Assembly: GCF_000426665.1 (NCBI RefSeq) | Contig: NZ_AUFU01000001.1 | Span: 186,001 to 250,000 of the forward strand | Reading direction: 5' to 3' | Source: Centipeda artemidis DSM 19719 | GTDB lineage: Bacteria > Bacillota > Negativicutes > Selenomonadales > Selenomonadaceae | DNA length: 64,000 bases | In this document: one piece after another, positions 26,228 to 35,768 of the stretch | Position numbering within the stretch: position 1 is the first letter of the stretch | How the letters are laid out: every line of letters starts with the position of its first letter | Made by a program: the position numbers and the translations under genes | The notes under the pieces: model-generated | Database searches by the model: none | Told to the model about the DNA's origin: nothing | The model's input: only the letters and a program-made list of their open reading frames with translations

Positions 26228-29200
26228 TTATCCAAAAACCTGATCCATCAGCGCAAACACGGCATCATCCGTTGCATAGATGTCCGGCGTACGGACATTT
26301 TTGCCGTCCTGCATTGAGTTAAGCGCAGGATCGGTATACTCCACCGCTGCCTCGGCACGCCGCCCGAAATTGCCGCGGCGGTCGAGCGAAGCGTTCTCAT
26401 ACACATACTCGTCGGGAAGCATCTTATTCTGCGTCATGATATTGTAGTAGTTTGCATCAGGGATATAGGGTCCTACATGCAGTGCCGCCGCGTTCGCGGG
26501 ATCCTGCACAAAGCGATAGTTCCGATAGACGACCTCTCCCACCGCGGGGGCATAGGAGCCGTTAACGGCATAATCTCCCATGCGCAGGCGCGCATCCGGC
26601 GCATCGTAACTGAACGTCCCCCGGAGATGTTCGCCGTTCACGCCCGTTGCGTAGCCCGGCGCAGGATATGTGCCGTCGGGCGTTCCCGTATAGCTGCCGC
26701 GCGGCAGCAGTCCCTCGTTGATCCAAACGGTCTTCGGATCGGCCTTCATCCGAATCTCTGCGGGATTGATCCTACCTGTCGCAGTCGTCACATCATAGGT
26801 CAGCGTCGTTCTCGCCGGATTCCGCGTGCCGATGCTGTTCCCATGTTCGTCAACGAGCTCGTAATTCGACAAAGGACTGCCCGAAAGACTAAATCGATAG
26901 TCTACATCCTTGTTCGCGACATCATTGCGATCCTGCCACATCGCGTTCGGATCGGCGTTCCCGTTCGGCGTCCATGCGACATCCTTGTCGGCATAGGCGG
27001 CCGCCGAACTGTGCGCGATGTGCGGCCGATCGGCTTTGACAATGCCCTCCTCATCGTCGTAACGAGTCTCTTCATTCTCGTTATAGTGTCGGAAGTGCCG
27101 GATCGCAAGGGATTCCCGGGTAATGACGTTCCCGTCCGCATCTTTCGCGATACCGACGATTTCTTTGTTCCCGTCATAAGTCTTGGTCGGATTGATCGAC
27201 TTCATGTCGGCAATCAGCTTGCGCGGCGTAATGTATCCGCGGTTCGCTGCCGTCTCCGTAAAGGTATTTCCTCCGGTAATCGCAAAATTCCCGCCCGTAT
27301 AGGTCAGCGCATAGGTAACATCGTGCGGCGCACCGCCGTTGACATTTGCATTGTCGTAGCCGGTACCTTCCGTCTTGACAGTCAGATCATTCTTCAGGTC
27401 AATCGTTTGTGTTCCGATTTGATAGGTGGCGCCGTTCAGATAGTTCTTGACCGAGTCGGCATCCGCTTTACCATTATACTTGACGGACGTATCTCCGTCA
27501 TACTCCTTCGTTGCATTCTTGAAGTCAAAGGTGATATCGCCCTTATTGATACTGCGCGGATTGATACGCCCTTTCCCCTGTGCCGCGGTATAGCTTACGC
27601 CGTCGTTTTCAAGTCGATAGTTCTTCGCATCCGACGCCGTATTGCGCGCGGCATAATTGTTCAGCGCATCGTTAAAGCCCGTGTAGGAAACCGCCTTATC
27701 GACGACATTACCGTTGGCATCACGGCTCACATTCGAATCGGCATACGCGCCTTGGATTTTATCCGTCGCCGCTTGATCAAGGCGCAACGTATCTCCGTTC
27801 ACAACGCCATGGAACGTTATATCGCCTGCCGCGAGCCCCTTGACGGCGGCTGTGCCGTCATAATCCTTGACCTTACGCTCGACATCCACCGTCAGCGTCT
27901 TTCTGTAAATATCAGCTTTCCCCGTTGCAGTTCCTGCGCCAACGGTATAATTTTGACTTGCGATTGGATCACCCGACAGTGTCAGCGTATAGTCGACATT
28001 AACCACGCCTGCGCTGTTCTCCGTTCGGGCTTCGGCTTGTTCCTTCGTGTCTACCGTCGCATCCTTGCTTGCATACCGGCCCTCCACTTTGAGATGTACC
28101 TTGCCCTTATCCTTTGAAACGATAAGATCCTCATCATCCAGTACCATCTTATCAATGAGCGCCTGATTCTCGCTGCTCAGATCCCTTGTCCCGTCATATT
28201 CCTTATAGATATGCTGCGGAACATGCGCCGTGAGATTGCGCGGCGTGATCGTCCCCTGCGTCTGCCGCTGCACGACACTGCCACCCTCGATATCGAAATT
28301 CCGCTTGCTCAGCGTGAACTCATAGTCCACATGATCTGCCTTCGCGACGTTCAGATCGTTGTATGCGGCTTTGTTCAGCGTAATATCGTCCGGATTGACA
28401 GGCGTATCCACACCGTTCAGCTTAAACGTGCTCGAGCGGAAATATTTCTCCGCACCGTATGTTTTCTTCGTGACGGGATCCGTCCAAACCACATCCTTCG
28501 TCCCGTCGTATTCCTTCGTTGCGGGATCGATGTTGAACGTGAAATCACTCTGCTTGACACGGATGCGTGTAATATCGCCCGCACCAAAGCCGGGATCGGT
28601 GAACTCATAGTTCCCCGCATCGCCCGCGAGCAGACTGTTCATCGCGGCGGCAGTTCCTTGGTATCGGACGGTCTTGCGCCCCGCGTTCGGGTCGGCGACG
28701 AATGCGTCGCCCGTCCCCATGCCGTACTCGCTCGTGATCCCCGTGAGCCCTGTGAGTTTGTTATTGCCGTCCGCAAAGCCCGGCCGGTCGTGATTTAGAA
28801 CCGCTGCATCGGCAGCGGAAACAGACGCCGTAACGTCGTTGTTCGTCGCTGTGGTATCGTAGTTTTTCCGTACATCGGCGAAGGTGAGATCGACCCTGCG
28901 CTTTGTAATCGTATTGTTGTTCGTTATCACGGTTCCGGTAATCGCATTGTTGGAGTCGTCGACAAGGCGATAGTTCCCCGCATTGTCCGCATCAATCCCG
29001 ATATTGTAGTTCACGATCTTGCTCGTGCCTGCATTCTTGTCCGCGTACTCTGCCGTCGTGATGTTGGTCGCGCCGTCGCCTGCGACAAGCCCCGTGAGCG
29101 TCACGAGATCGTTGCCGGACAGCGCGTTCCCCGCGGCGTTCTTGACTGCCGTCGTCGCGTCGTAAGTCTTCGTCAGCGGCCCTTTAATGGTCGCGACGAC

Positions 29201-32200
29201 ATCCTTCGGCGTAATGGCGCCGTCGCCTTTGAGGGAGAGCGTCTGCGCGTTCGGCGCGAGCGCAAAGTTGCCGCTCTCATTCGAGAAGGTGAAGTTATAA
29301 GTCACGCGGTTATGGGACGCGCCACTGTTGACATCCTTCGAATCGTATTCCGCAGAGGTGAGGTTGAGGTCGCCGAGTACGTTCACCGGATTACCGTTGA
29401 CCATCACGGTTGCGCTGCTGATATACCCCATGACGTCGGAAAGGTTCTTCGAAGTACCTTTCCATACGGAGGTGTTGCCGTCGTAGACCTTCGTCGCCGT
29501 CCCTGCGGTGACAGTCACGCTGCCCGGCGTAAGCCGGAACGGCGTGATCTCGCCGAGCCCCCTAGCTGTCGTGGCGAGGTTGTAGTTGCCCGCATCCGTG
29601 CCGCCAAGCGTAAGCCCCGAGTAGTTGACCCAGTTCTTCTGCTCTGTGCCGCCCGAGGGTGTCCACTTTGTGCCGTCGCCATTCACATTTTCGCTCTGGT
29701 ACTGTGCCGAGCCGACACCGAGCGCAACATTGTCTCCCGCAAGCAGTGCACCCGCCTTGAAGTGAACGTCTGCCAGGTTGACATTCTTTGTCCCGTCATA
29801 GACCTTTGTGATTTTTTCGAACGCACCCGAAAGATCCTTCGGCTCGATCTTGCCCTTCGCCGAAAGTTCAAGTCCTGTCTCTGCGTTTGTGACAGAACCT
29901 CCCTTCTTAAAGGAGTAGTTCGTCGCGTCGCCGTTGATGGAGATGTTATAGAGAATGTCCTTGTCGATGGGGTTGTTCGAGCCGTCACGGCGCACATTCT
30001 TGTCCGCCGCCGTATTCGCGTTGTTGCGGTAGTTGGAGGTGATCGCAAAACTCGTCCCGTCCGTGGTGACGAGCTTATTCTTGTCAGTCGAACCGTCCGC
30101 ATACTTCACGTTTCCCGTGCTGTTGTTGTCCCGCAGCACATTCCAATTCTTTGTCGCCGTGTTCTTAAGCGTCGTCGCGCCGTCATAGACCTTGTCAATG
30201 CCAGAGTCCCGCACAAGCCCCAGTTCGAGCACGCGACGTGTGATCGAGCCGTCGCCCGAGACCTTGCCAGCACCGCTCTCAAGATCAACGCCGTTCAGCG
30301 TATAGTTCTTGATCTTGGTGGCGTCGCCGGCCGCCTCTACATTATAGAGTACCTTTGCCGCGCTGGCGACGTTCGCCGTCGGATTGTCGGAGTTGTCCGC
30401 AAACTGCGCCCCCTGGTTGCTCAGACGGAAGAACACGTCGTTCTGATCAGCGGCAATAATTCCCGTTCCGGGTCCCGCCGGCGGTGTCAGATGCCACCCC
30501 TGCGGAACGTTGTAGTTGCTCGTGCCATCGTAGACCTTGGTCGCATTTGCCGCATGACCATTGAGATCAACCACTTGGAAATTGGTTGGAGAAATGTCGC
30601 GGCGCCTAATCGTGCCTTGGCCATACGCCGTATCATCGACCGTATAGTTGCCCGCTGTGGTCGGCCCGAACTCATTCTTAAACGCATTCCGCATATTCGT
30701 ATACTGCACATCGTGCGGCGTGCCGTTGCTCGCGTTCACGTTCTCTGCAAAGGTACCGCCCGAAAGTCGTCCGTACGTGCTTGATGCTGTGGCGGGCGAG
30801 GCGTTCAGCATCCCCTGATATCTCGTTGTGAGGCGTGCTGCAGTGACATTATCGCCCCCAAGAATGGTCGCAAGCACAGAACTCGCAGGATCGTCGGTAA
30901 AGCCCGCAATCGTGCCGCTCGTATTTCCTGCCGTACCGTCATACGTTTTGGACACATCGCCCATCTTGACCTTCAGCTTGCGTGGGGTAATCGTCCCCTT
31001 ATTGGCTTGCAAACCGAGATTCGCTGTGACGGTCTTGCTTGCGTCCATTCCGGTCGACGTACTGATAGAAGTATTGGCGTCGTTGACGATTTGATAGTCG
31101 TCGGCATACTGCCCCGTGAGCTGTGCCGTATAGGTGACGCCCTTCTTGATGATATTGCCGCTCGCATCACGCGAGACGTTCTTACCCGCATATTCTGCGG
31201 TCGAGGTGTTCTCCCTCTTGTCGCTGCTCGATACCCATCCGCTGAAGTCGACGATGGTATCGCCCTTTTTCACATTTCGGTTGCCGTCCGTATGCGCCGT
31301 AAGCCCGTCGTAGACCTTCGAGATCTCCTTTGTCACCGCCTTGAGCGCGGCAGGAGTAATAGACCCCGCCGCCGTCGCATGGGCGGGATTCGCATCATTC
31401 ACGGTCTCCAGATCGCGCGGCGTGCCTGATGGCCCAAATGTATAGTTCGTGAGAGGATTGTTCCTCGCATCCGACGTCTGCGCCACGATGCCATAGGCAA
31501 CGTAATGCGCCTCGGAGACATGGGTGGTCGGATCGTTGCCCGCCGCATTCTTGGTAAAATGTCCCGGTGCTCCGTTCTTCAGACGGAACGTAATCTTTTT
31601 ATAGTCGCGCGACACGATCCCCTCGTCGGTTGACGTAGACTGCGGCGTGACAAGTTTCGCACCGTTCGGCAGATTGTAGTCCGCCGTGCCGTCATAGACC
31701 TTCGTCGCGTCCGCAATTGTCCCATCACCCTTGAGCACCTGAAAGCCCGACGGATCGATGCGGCGACGCGTGATCGTGCCCGTCCCGTATTGCGTATTTG
31801 CGACGGAATAGTTCCCGCCAAGGGAATTGCCGACGCCCGTGTACTCCACCGAACGGCTGCCGGCATTTACATTTGCGGTAAACGACGCGCCCGTGCCATC
31901 GCCAAAGCGACTGCTCACGCCCGTGAGATTGACATTCCCCGTAGAGTAGCCGTCCGCGCCAAGCACGGCGTTGCCCGCCGTGCCGTCACTCATGGCACTC
32001 AGTGTTTTCTGCGTGTTGGTATCCGTCCCGTCGTAGATTTTCGTTGCAGGACCGAACGTGAGCGTCACGGAACGCGGCGTGATCGTGCCGAGTCCCGTCA
32101 GCGTCGTCGTCCGCGTCACGGTCTCCGTGTTGGGCGTCGCGTCAAATGTATAGTTGTCCGCTTCCTCGGCGTTCGGCGTCGTAAAGGCGACGTTGTAGGT

Positions 32201-35200
32201 CACGCTCTGCGTCGTGGGAACGGCGCCTGAATAGACGACGTCCTTTGAGGCATATGTTGCCGTCGAGGTATTCGTCACCGTATCGCCGGAGACAATGCCG
32301 CTCAGCGTGACGAGGCCATCGCCCGTGATCGGGTTCCGATTGCCGTCCGTATACTGCGCCATCGCGTCGTAGACCTTTGTGAGATTGTCCTTCTTCGTTG
32401 CCGTGATCGTCTTAGGCGTGATCTTGCCCGCGCCCGTAGCGTCAAAGGTCTCATCCAGCCCCTTATGCACGCCGCTCATATCGACATAGTAGTCGCCGAG
32501 CCGGTATTCCGTCGGATTGTCCGACACGCCCGTCACATTATAAGCAAGTTTCTTGGCCGTTTGGACGTCCTTGGAATCTGTCGTTCCGTCAGCTTTCTTA
32601 AACTTCCCCTTCCCGCCCGTAAGCGCAAAGGTGATATGTCCTTTATCGCGGTCGACGATGCCCGTTGTGTCCGTCACTGCCCCGGCATTCGCAGAGAGAT
32701 AGAGATTGGTTGTATCAAGCGTATATTCATTGTTGCCGTCGTAGACCTTTTGCGCCGATGCCTCTATATTGGTTCCCTTGTTGTAGACCTTGAAGCCGTC
32801 GGTCTTCACCTCGCGCGGAACGATTTTTCCATCGAGATAGAGGTTGCCGCCTGTGACTTTCTTCTCTGTCGACTGCGCATCCCGGTAGAAAAGTTCATAG
32901 TTTCCGGCATCATTCGCATATGCGCCGTCCGTGCGAAGTCCGACGTTCTTATAGCGGAGCTTATGCGTACCCGCATGGATTTGTTGATTGCCCGCGTCAT
33001 CCGTATAGGTCGGATCATCCGTTGCGGCAAGGTCGACGGTATCCTGCGTACCGCCGTCATCCTTCATAATCTCGCCCGTAGTTCCGGCAGCGATGGTTTT
33101 ATTCAGCTCAATATTCGGTTTGCTTTGCAGCATATCGGCATCTTTGACCTCATCAGTACCGTCATAGATTTTATCTGCTGCCGTTTTCTTGTGGATTGTA
33201 AGATAGAGCGGTGCTTTTGTAATTGTAATCTTGCCCTTGATATTGCTGATCGAACTATTGTCAAATTCATAATTCGACGAGTCCGCTTTTGTATCATCAA
33301 AGGTAATAGTCCCGCCAAAAGTCACTTCCTTAGCCGCGCCGACATGCTTGTCCGCCATCCGTGCAGTGAACCCCGTCGTATCAAGTCCAACGGAATTATC
33401 CGCGATATCGTCCGCCGTAATCCCCGACTTCGAGCCGTCCTTGAGCGCAGCCTCAAACGTAGACTTGACGTCTGTCTTGCCGTTGTAAACGCGCGTAAGA
33501 ACGCCCATATCGTTTGAATCAAGGCTGACTTTACGCTTGCCGATCGTCACATTCACGCCGCGCAGATTCGGCCCGTGCTGACCCGACCAAACGATCGCCT
33601 TCGTTCCCGCGTTGCGGATACCGTTCGCTTTATCTGCCGCAGAGTTTGTATAGGTATATTCCTCAACCTTATTCGTATCGACGGACGGCTCATATTGAAT
33701 CTTTGATTTGTCGCCCGGCGTATTGGGCGTCCCCGCATCCACGATACGCAGATATTTGCTGTTGTAGGTCAGCCCCGTAACATCCGCGCCGTTGTTGGAC
33801 TTCGGCGTATTTGCGGTATCATCGACGACGGTTCCGTCCTGATTGAAATATCTATAATTGTAGGTCGCCGTCGCGGTGCCATCCATAAACGCAGTTAAAA
33901 GCGGCGTTGTGCGTCCCTCATAAATGCGCCACGTCGCCCCCGGATCGCCGTTGTTGTTGATGTCCCAGCCGCTGTAGGTGGACGAGGACTGTGCGTCATA
34001 CTTGTCAGATGAGGGTGTTAGACCGGCGATAACAGGTTTCGCCTTTCCTGTCGATGTGTCGATAATGTAATTCCCCGATACCTTTGCTAACGTGAACGAG
34101 TGTGTCAGAGAAAATTTATTTGATGTCGTATAAGAGTTTCTGATTTGCGTCCCATCATCCGGATCAATGACGCGAACGAAATAGGAATCTCCCGCTACCG
34201 CACTTTCCGGTTTATTATATGTGTTCGTTACCTCTGTTCCGGTATCCGAAAAACCAATAATACCGCCGCCGTTTGTACCAATCGCTGAGGTATTATAGGA
34301 TCCGTCAATCTTCGTGTTTTTCGTATATCCTACAATTCCGCCAAATCGACCGCTCTCCCCCGTAATAGATCCGCTCTCCACATAGACGTTTTTCAGTACG
34401 GTATTGCCGGTTGCCTCCCCAACAATCCCGCCTGCCGTATTTACCTGTAATCCGGTATCATTTCCTGCAATCGTCGGAGCAATGACCCCGAGATTTTCAA
34501 TACGCGCGCCGCTGGTTCTGCCAAACAACGCGGCATGATCAACCCCTGTGATATTTAGATTTCGTATCTTATAGAAATTCCCGTCAAATTTTCCCGTAAA
34601 AGCCGCATAGGCATTTCCGCCGATCGGTGCCGTAATGCCCGTCATATCAATATCATCCTCGAGCATATAGTTGCCCGCCAAATTCGTCGTATTGATATTG
34701 CTCATTTCGGCTGCATTACTGACGAGCCGGTAGTAATTGTTTGCCGCGGTCGCCGCAGAGCCATTTACCGTATATCCCGACGTCGGCGTCGTCGTCTTAT
34801 AACCGATATGTGCCGTACCATCGTTTGCGGTATCCGTATACATCACAACGGAGGAACTATGCACATCTGCCGCGTTCAGGAAGCGAATGCTTTTCCCCAC
34901 AACTTCAACACTCGTCGCGTTGATTGTGCCCATATTGACAACATCGGCTTTGCCAACGGGCGATGCTCCAAGAGGGTTAGAACCGTCCCATGAAGTCATA
35001 GCGCTAAGCGCGGCGGTATCCTGCGTGGAGACATGAAGATTCCCGACGTTCACGCTCGCCGTCTTACCGAAAATGACGCCGTTCGGGTTGACGATATAGA
35101 CGTTATTTCCCCCCGTAATATTTCCATTGATTACAGAGCTGTTTCCGCCGCGTACAATATTCAAGTAGTTGTTGGTCTGCGCCCCGCCGTCATACTGGAC

Positions 35201-35431
35201 AATTTCTCCACTCCCAACGGAGTAATCCGCCCAACTGATGACATTATTTGTATCGGATGACCCGATACTGGTCGTCGCTCCTGAACGAGAAACGACGGCG
35301 TTCCCCGCAAGGTGCTGCTCCCCCGTCGGCGCGGCAAAAGAAACCTGAGGAATCAAAAATGCTCCCGTCATCCCCGCCAATACCGCATGGCGTATATTTC
35401 TCCGCAGCTTCATCATCCGATACGCGCTCAT
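26228..35431 (-). CDS. Giant haemagglutinin-like adhesin with tandem YDG repeats
   Basis: The 3067-residue protein has a signal peptide (cleavage near residue 33-34, QVSFA-A), a two-partner-secretion (FHA N-terminal) domain (about 35-200) with NNYLNIVRG (87-95) and NPNGVIFG (115-122), and a GLUG-type region (about 334-395, GGIVGEATG, GGIVGYTKN, GGGIIGFSD). From about 650 to 2760 it carries some 19 copies of a domain that starts with K-x-YDG (for example KVYDGTKNVN, KEYDGTRDL), mean period about 115 residues. The C-terminus (ending VFALMDQVFG) has no beta barrel or LPXTG. GGGGAG precedes ATG 35431. Secretion should need an outer-membrane TpsB partner, which is not in the window. It probably mediates attachment or co-aggregation. 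Confidence 0.93.
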   Translation of the reverse strand: MSAYRMMKLRRNIRHAVLAGMTGAFLIPQVSFAAPTGEQHLAGNAVVSRSGATTSIGSSDTNNVISWADYSVGSGEIVQYDGGAQTNNYLNIVRGGNSSVINGNITGGNNVYIVNPNGVIFGKTASVNVGNLHVSTQDTAALSAMTSWDGSNPLGASPVGKADVVNMGTINATSVEVVGKSIRFLNAADVHSSSVVMYTDTANDGTAHIGYKTTTPTSGYTVNGSAATAANNYYRLVSNAAEMSNINTTNLAGNYMLEDDIDMTGITAPIGGNAYAAFTGKFDGNFYKIRNLNITGVDHAALFGRTSGARIENLGVIAPTIAGNDTGLQVNTAGGIVGEATGNTVLKNVYVESGSITGESGRFGGIVGYTKNTKIDGSYNTSAIGTNGGGIIGFSDTGTEVTNTYNKPESAVAGDSYFVRVIDPDDGTQIRNSYTTSNKFSLTHSFTLAKVSGNYIIDTSTGKAKPVIAGLTPSSDKYDAQSSSTYSGWDINNNGDPGATWRIYEGRTTPLLTAFMDGTATATYNYRYFNQDGTVVDDTANTPKSNNGADVTGLTYNSKYLRIVDAGTPNTPGDKSKIQYEPSVDTNKVEEYTYTNSAADKANGIRNAGTKAIVWSGQHGPNLRGVNVTIGKRKVSLDSNDMGVLTRVYNGKTDVKSTFEAALKDGSKSGITADDIADNSVGLDTTGFTARMADKHVGAAKEVTFGGTITFDDTKADSSNYEFDNSSISNIKGKITITKAPLYLTIHKKTAADKIYDGTDEVKDADMLQSKPNIELNKTIAAGTTGEIMKDDGGTQDTVDLAATDDPTYTDDAGNQQIHAGTHKLRYKNVGLRTDGAYANDAGNYELFYRDAQSTEKKVTGGNLYLDGKIVPREVKTDGFKVYNKGTNIEASAQKVYDGNNEYTLDTTNLYLSANAGAVTDTTGIVDRDKGHITFALTGGKGKFKKADGTTDSKDVQTAKKLAYNVTGVSDNPTEYRLGDYYVDMSGVHKGLDETFDATGAGKITPKTITATKKDNLTKVYDAMAQYTDGNRNPITGDGLVTLSGIVSGDTVTNTSTATYASKDVVYSGAVPTTQSVTYNVAFTTPNAEEADNYTFDATPNTETVTRTTTLTGLGTITPRSVTLTFGPATKIYDGTDTNTQKTLSAMSDGTAGNAVLGADGYSTGNVNLTGVSSRFGDGTGASFTANVNAGSRSVEYTGVGNSLGGNYSVANTQYGTGTITRRRIDPSGFQVLKGDGTIADATKVYDGTADYNLPNGAKLVTPQSTSTDEGIVSRDYKKITFRLKNGAPGHFTKNAAGNDPTTHVSEAHYVAYGIVAQTSDARNNPLTNYTFGPSGTPRDLETVNDANPAHATAAGSITPAALKAVTKEISKVYDGLTAHTDGNRNVKKGDTIVDFSGWVSSSDKRENTSTAEYAGKNVSRDASGNIIKKGVTYTAQLTGQYADDYQIVNDANTSISTSTGMDASKTVTANLGLQANKGTITPRKLKVKMGDVSKTYDGTAGNTSGTIAGFTDDPASSVLATILGGDNVTAARLTTRYQGMLNASPATASSTYGRLSGGTFAENVNASNGTPHDVQYTNMRNAFKNEFGPTTAGNYTVDDTAYGQGTIRRRDISPTNFQVVDLNGHAANATKVYDGTSNYNVPQGWHLTPPAGPGTGIIAADQNDVFFRLSNQGAQFADNSDNPTANVASAAKVLYNVEAAGDATKIKNYTLNGVDLESGAGKVSGDGSITRRVLELGLVRDSGIDKVYDGATTLKNTATKNWNVLRDNNSTGNVKYADGSTDKNKLVTTDGTSFAITSNYRNNANTAADKNVRRDGSNNPIDKDILYNISINGDATNYSFKKGGSVTNAETGLELSAKGKIEPKDLSGAFEKITKVYDGTKNVNLADVHFKAGALLAGDNVALGVGSAQYQSENVNGDGTKWTPSGGTEQKNWVNYSGLTLGGTDAGNYNLATTARGLGEITPFRLTPGSVTVTAGTATKVYDGNTSVWKGTSKNLSDVMGYISSATVMVNGNPVNVLGDLNLTSAEYDSKDVNSGASHNRVTYNFTFSNESGNFALAPNAQTLSLKGDGAITPKDVVATIKGPLTKTYDATTAVKNAAGNALSGNDLVTLTGLVAGDGATNITTAEYADKNAGTSKIVNYNIGIDADNAGNYRLVDDSNNAITGTVITNNNTITKRRVDLTFADVRKNYDTTATNNDVTASVSAADAAVLNHDRPGFADGNNKLTGLTGITSEYGMGTGDAFVADPNAGRKTVRYQGTAAAMNSLLAGDAGNYEFTDPGFGAGDITRIRVKQSDFTFNIDPATKEYDGTKDVVWTDPVTKKTYGAEKYFRSSTFKLNGVDTPVNPDDITLNKAAYNDLNVAKADHVDYEFTLSKRNFDIEGGSVVQRQTQGTITPRNLTAHVPQHIYKEYDGTRDLSSENQALIDKMVLDDEDLIVSKDKGKVHLKVEGRYASKDATVDTKEQAEARTENSAGVVNVDYTLTLSGDPIASQNYTVGAGTATGKADIYRKTLTVDVERKVKDYDGTAAVKGLAAGDITFHGVVNGDTLRLDQAATDKIQGAYADSNVSRDANGNVVDKAVSYTGFNDALNNYAARNTASDAKNYRLENDGVSYTAAQGKGRINPRSINKGDITFDFKNATKEYDGDTSVKYNGKADADSVKNYLNGATYQIGTQTIDLKNDLTVKTEGTGYDNANVNGGAPHDVTYALTYTGGNFAITGGNTFTETAANRGYITPRKLIADMKSINPTKTYDGNKEIVGIAKDADGNVITRESLAIRHFRHYNENEETRYDDEEGIVKADRPHIAHSSAAAYADKDVAWTPNGNADPNAMWQDRNDVANKDVDYRFSLSGSPLSNYELVDEHGNSIGTRNPARTTLTYDVTTATGRINPAEIRMKADPKTVWINEGLLPRGSYTGTPDGTYPAPGYATGVNGEHLRGTFSYDAPDARLRMGDYAVNGSYAPAVGEVVYRNYRFVQDPANAAALHVGPYIPDANYYNIMTQNKMLPDEYVYENASLDRRGNFGRRAEAAVEYTDPALNSMQDGKNVRTPDIYATDDAVFALMDQVFG

Positions 35432-35488
35432 GTTCCGCTCCCCTTAACTCCCCAACTCGATCAATACTTACTTTGCTTATATATATTT

Positions 35489-35519
35489 TATCGTACGATA
35501 TAGGTGATATTATAATATC
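35489..35519 (-). promoter_or_regulatory. Two perfect palindromes at the adhesin promoter
   Basis: TATCGTACGATA (35489-35500) and GATATTATAATATC (35506-35519) lie 58-88 bases upstream of the adhesin start. The second contains the probable -10 box (TATTAT/TATAAT on the minus strand, with TTGCCT about 18 bases further up), the first would sit at the transcription start. This is a strong layout for repressor control. Confidence 0.6.
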
Positions 35520-35604
35520 ATAGGAACCTTAAAAAAGGCAAGAAAAACTAGGACAATATTCCCAAAATCATATTATTGCTATCATTAGGCGCGCATAGTG
35601 CATC

Positions 35605-35686
35605 AAGGGCACGGCAACGCCGTGCCCCTACAGGGCGCGCGTATATCGACGCTATCGGCTGCATATCGCAGGGCGTGCGTATATCG
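35605..35686. repeat. REP-like hairpin and 38-bp direct repeat in the adhesin-flagellin gap
   Basis: GGGCACGGC (35607-35615) and GCCGTGCCC (35619-35627) form a perfect 9-bp hairpin with a 3-base loop, followed by an 18-base sequence (35631-35648) repeated with one change at 35669-35686. The block resembles intergenic REP-type elements. The rest of the 337-base gap holds the adhesin promoter and the flagellin terminator and no gene. Confidence 0.7.
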
Positions 35687-35727
35687 TTACGATTTCTTAC
35701 TTAATTGTCATAGCCGATGCACATAAA

Positions 35728-35753
35728 AAGGACGTGACTCATGCCACGTCCTT
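35728..35753 (-). terminator. Terminator of the flagellin gene
   Basis: AAGGACGTG (35728-35736) pairs with CACGTCCTT (35745-35753), with an 8-base loop, 16 bases after the flagellin stop on the minus strand. Confidence 0.75.
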
Positions 35754-35768
35754 CGAGTTTCTATAATT

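Noticed and set aside
26477-30784. Long plus-strand frames (26477-28117 and 29312-30784) inside the adhesin gene
   Set aside because: They arise from reading the repeat array backwards; recurring Arg/Ile-Val patterns follow the YDG period and show no real domain.
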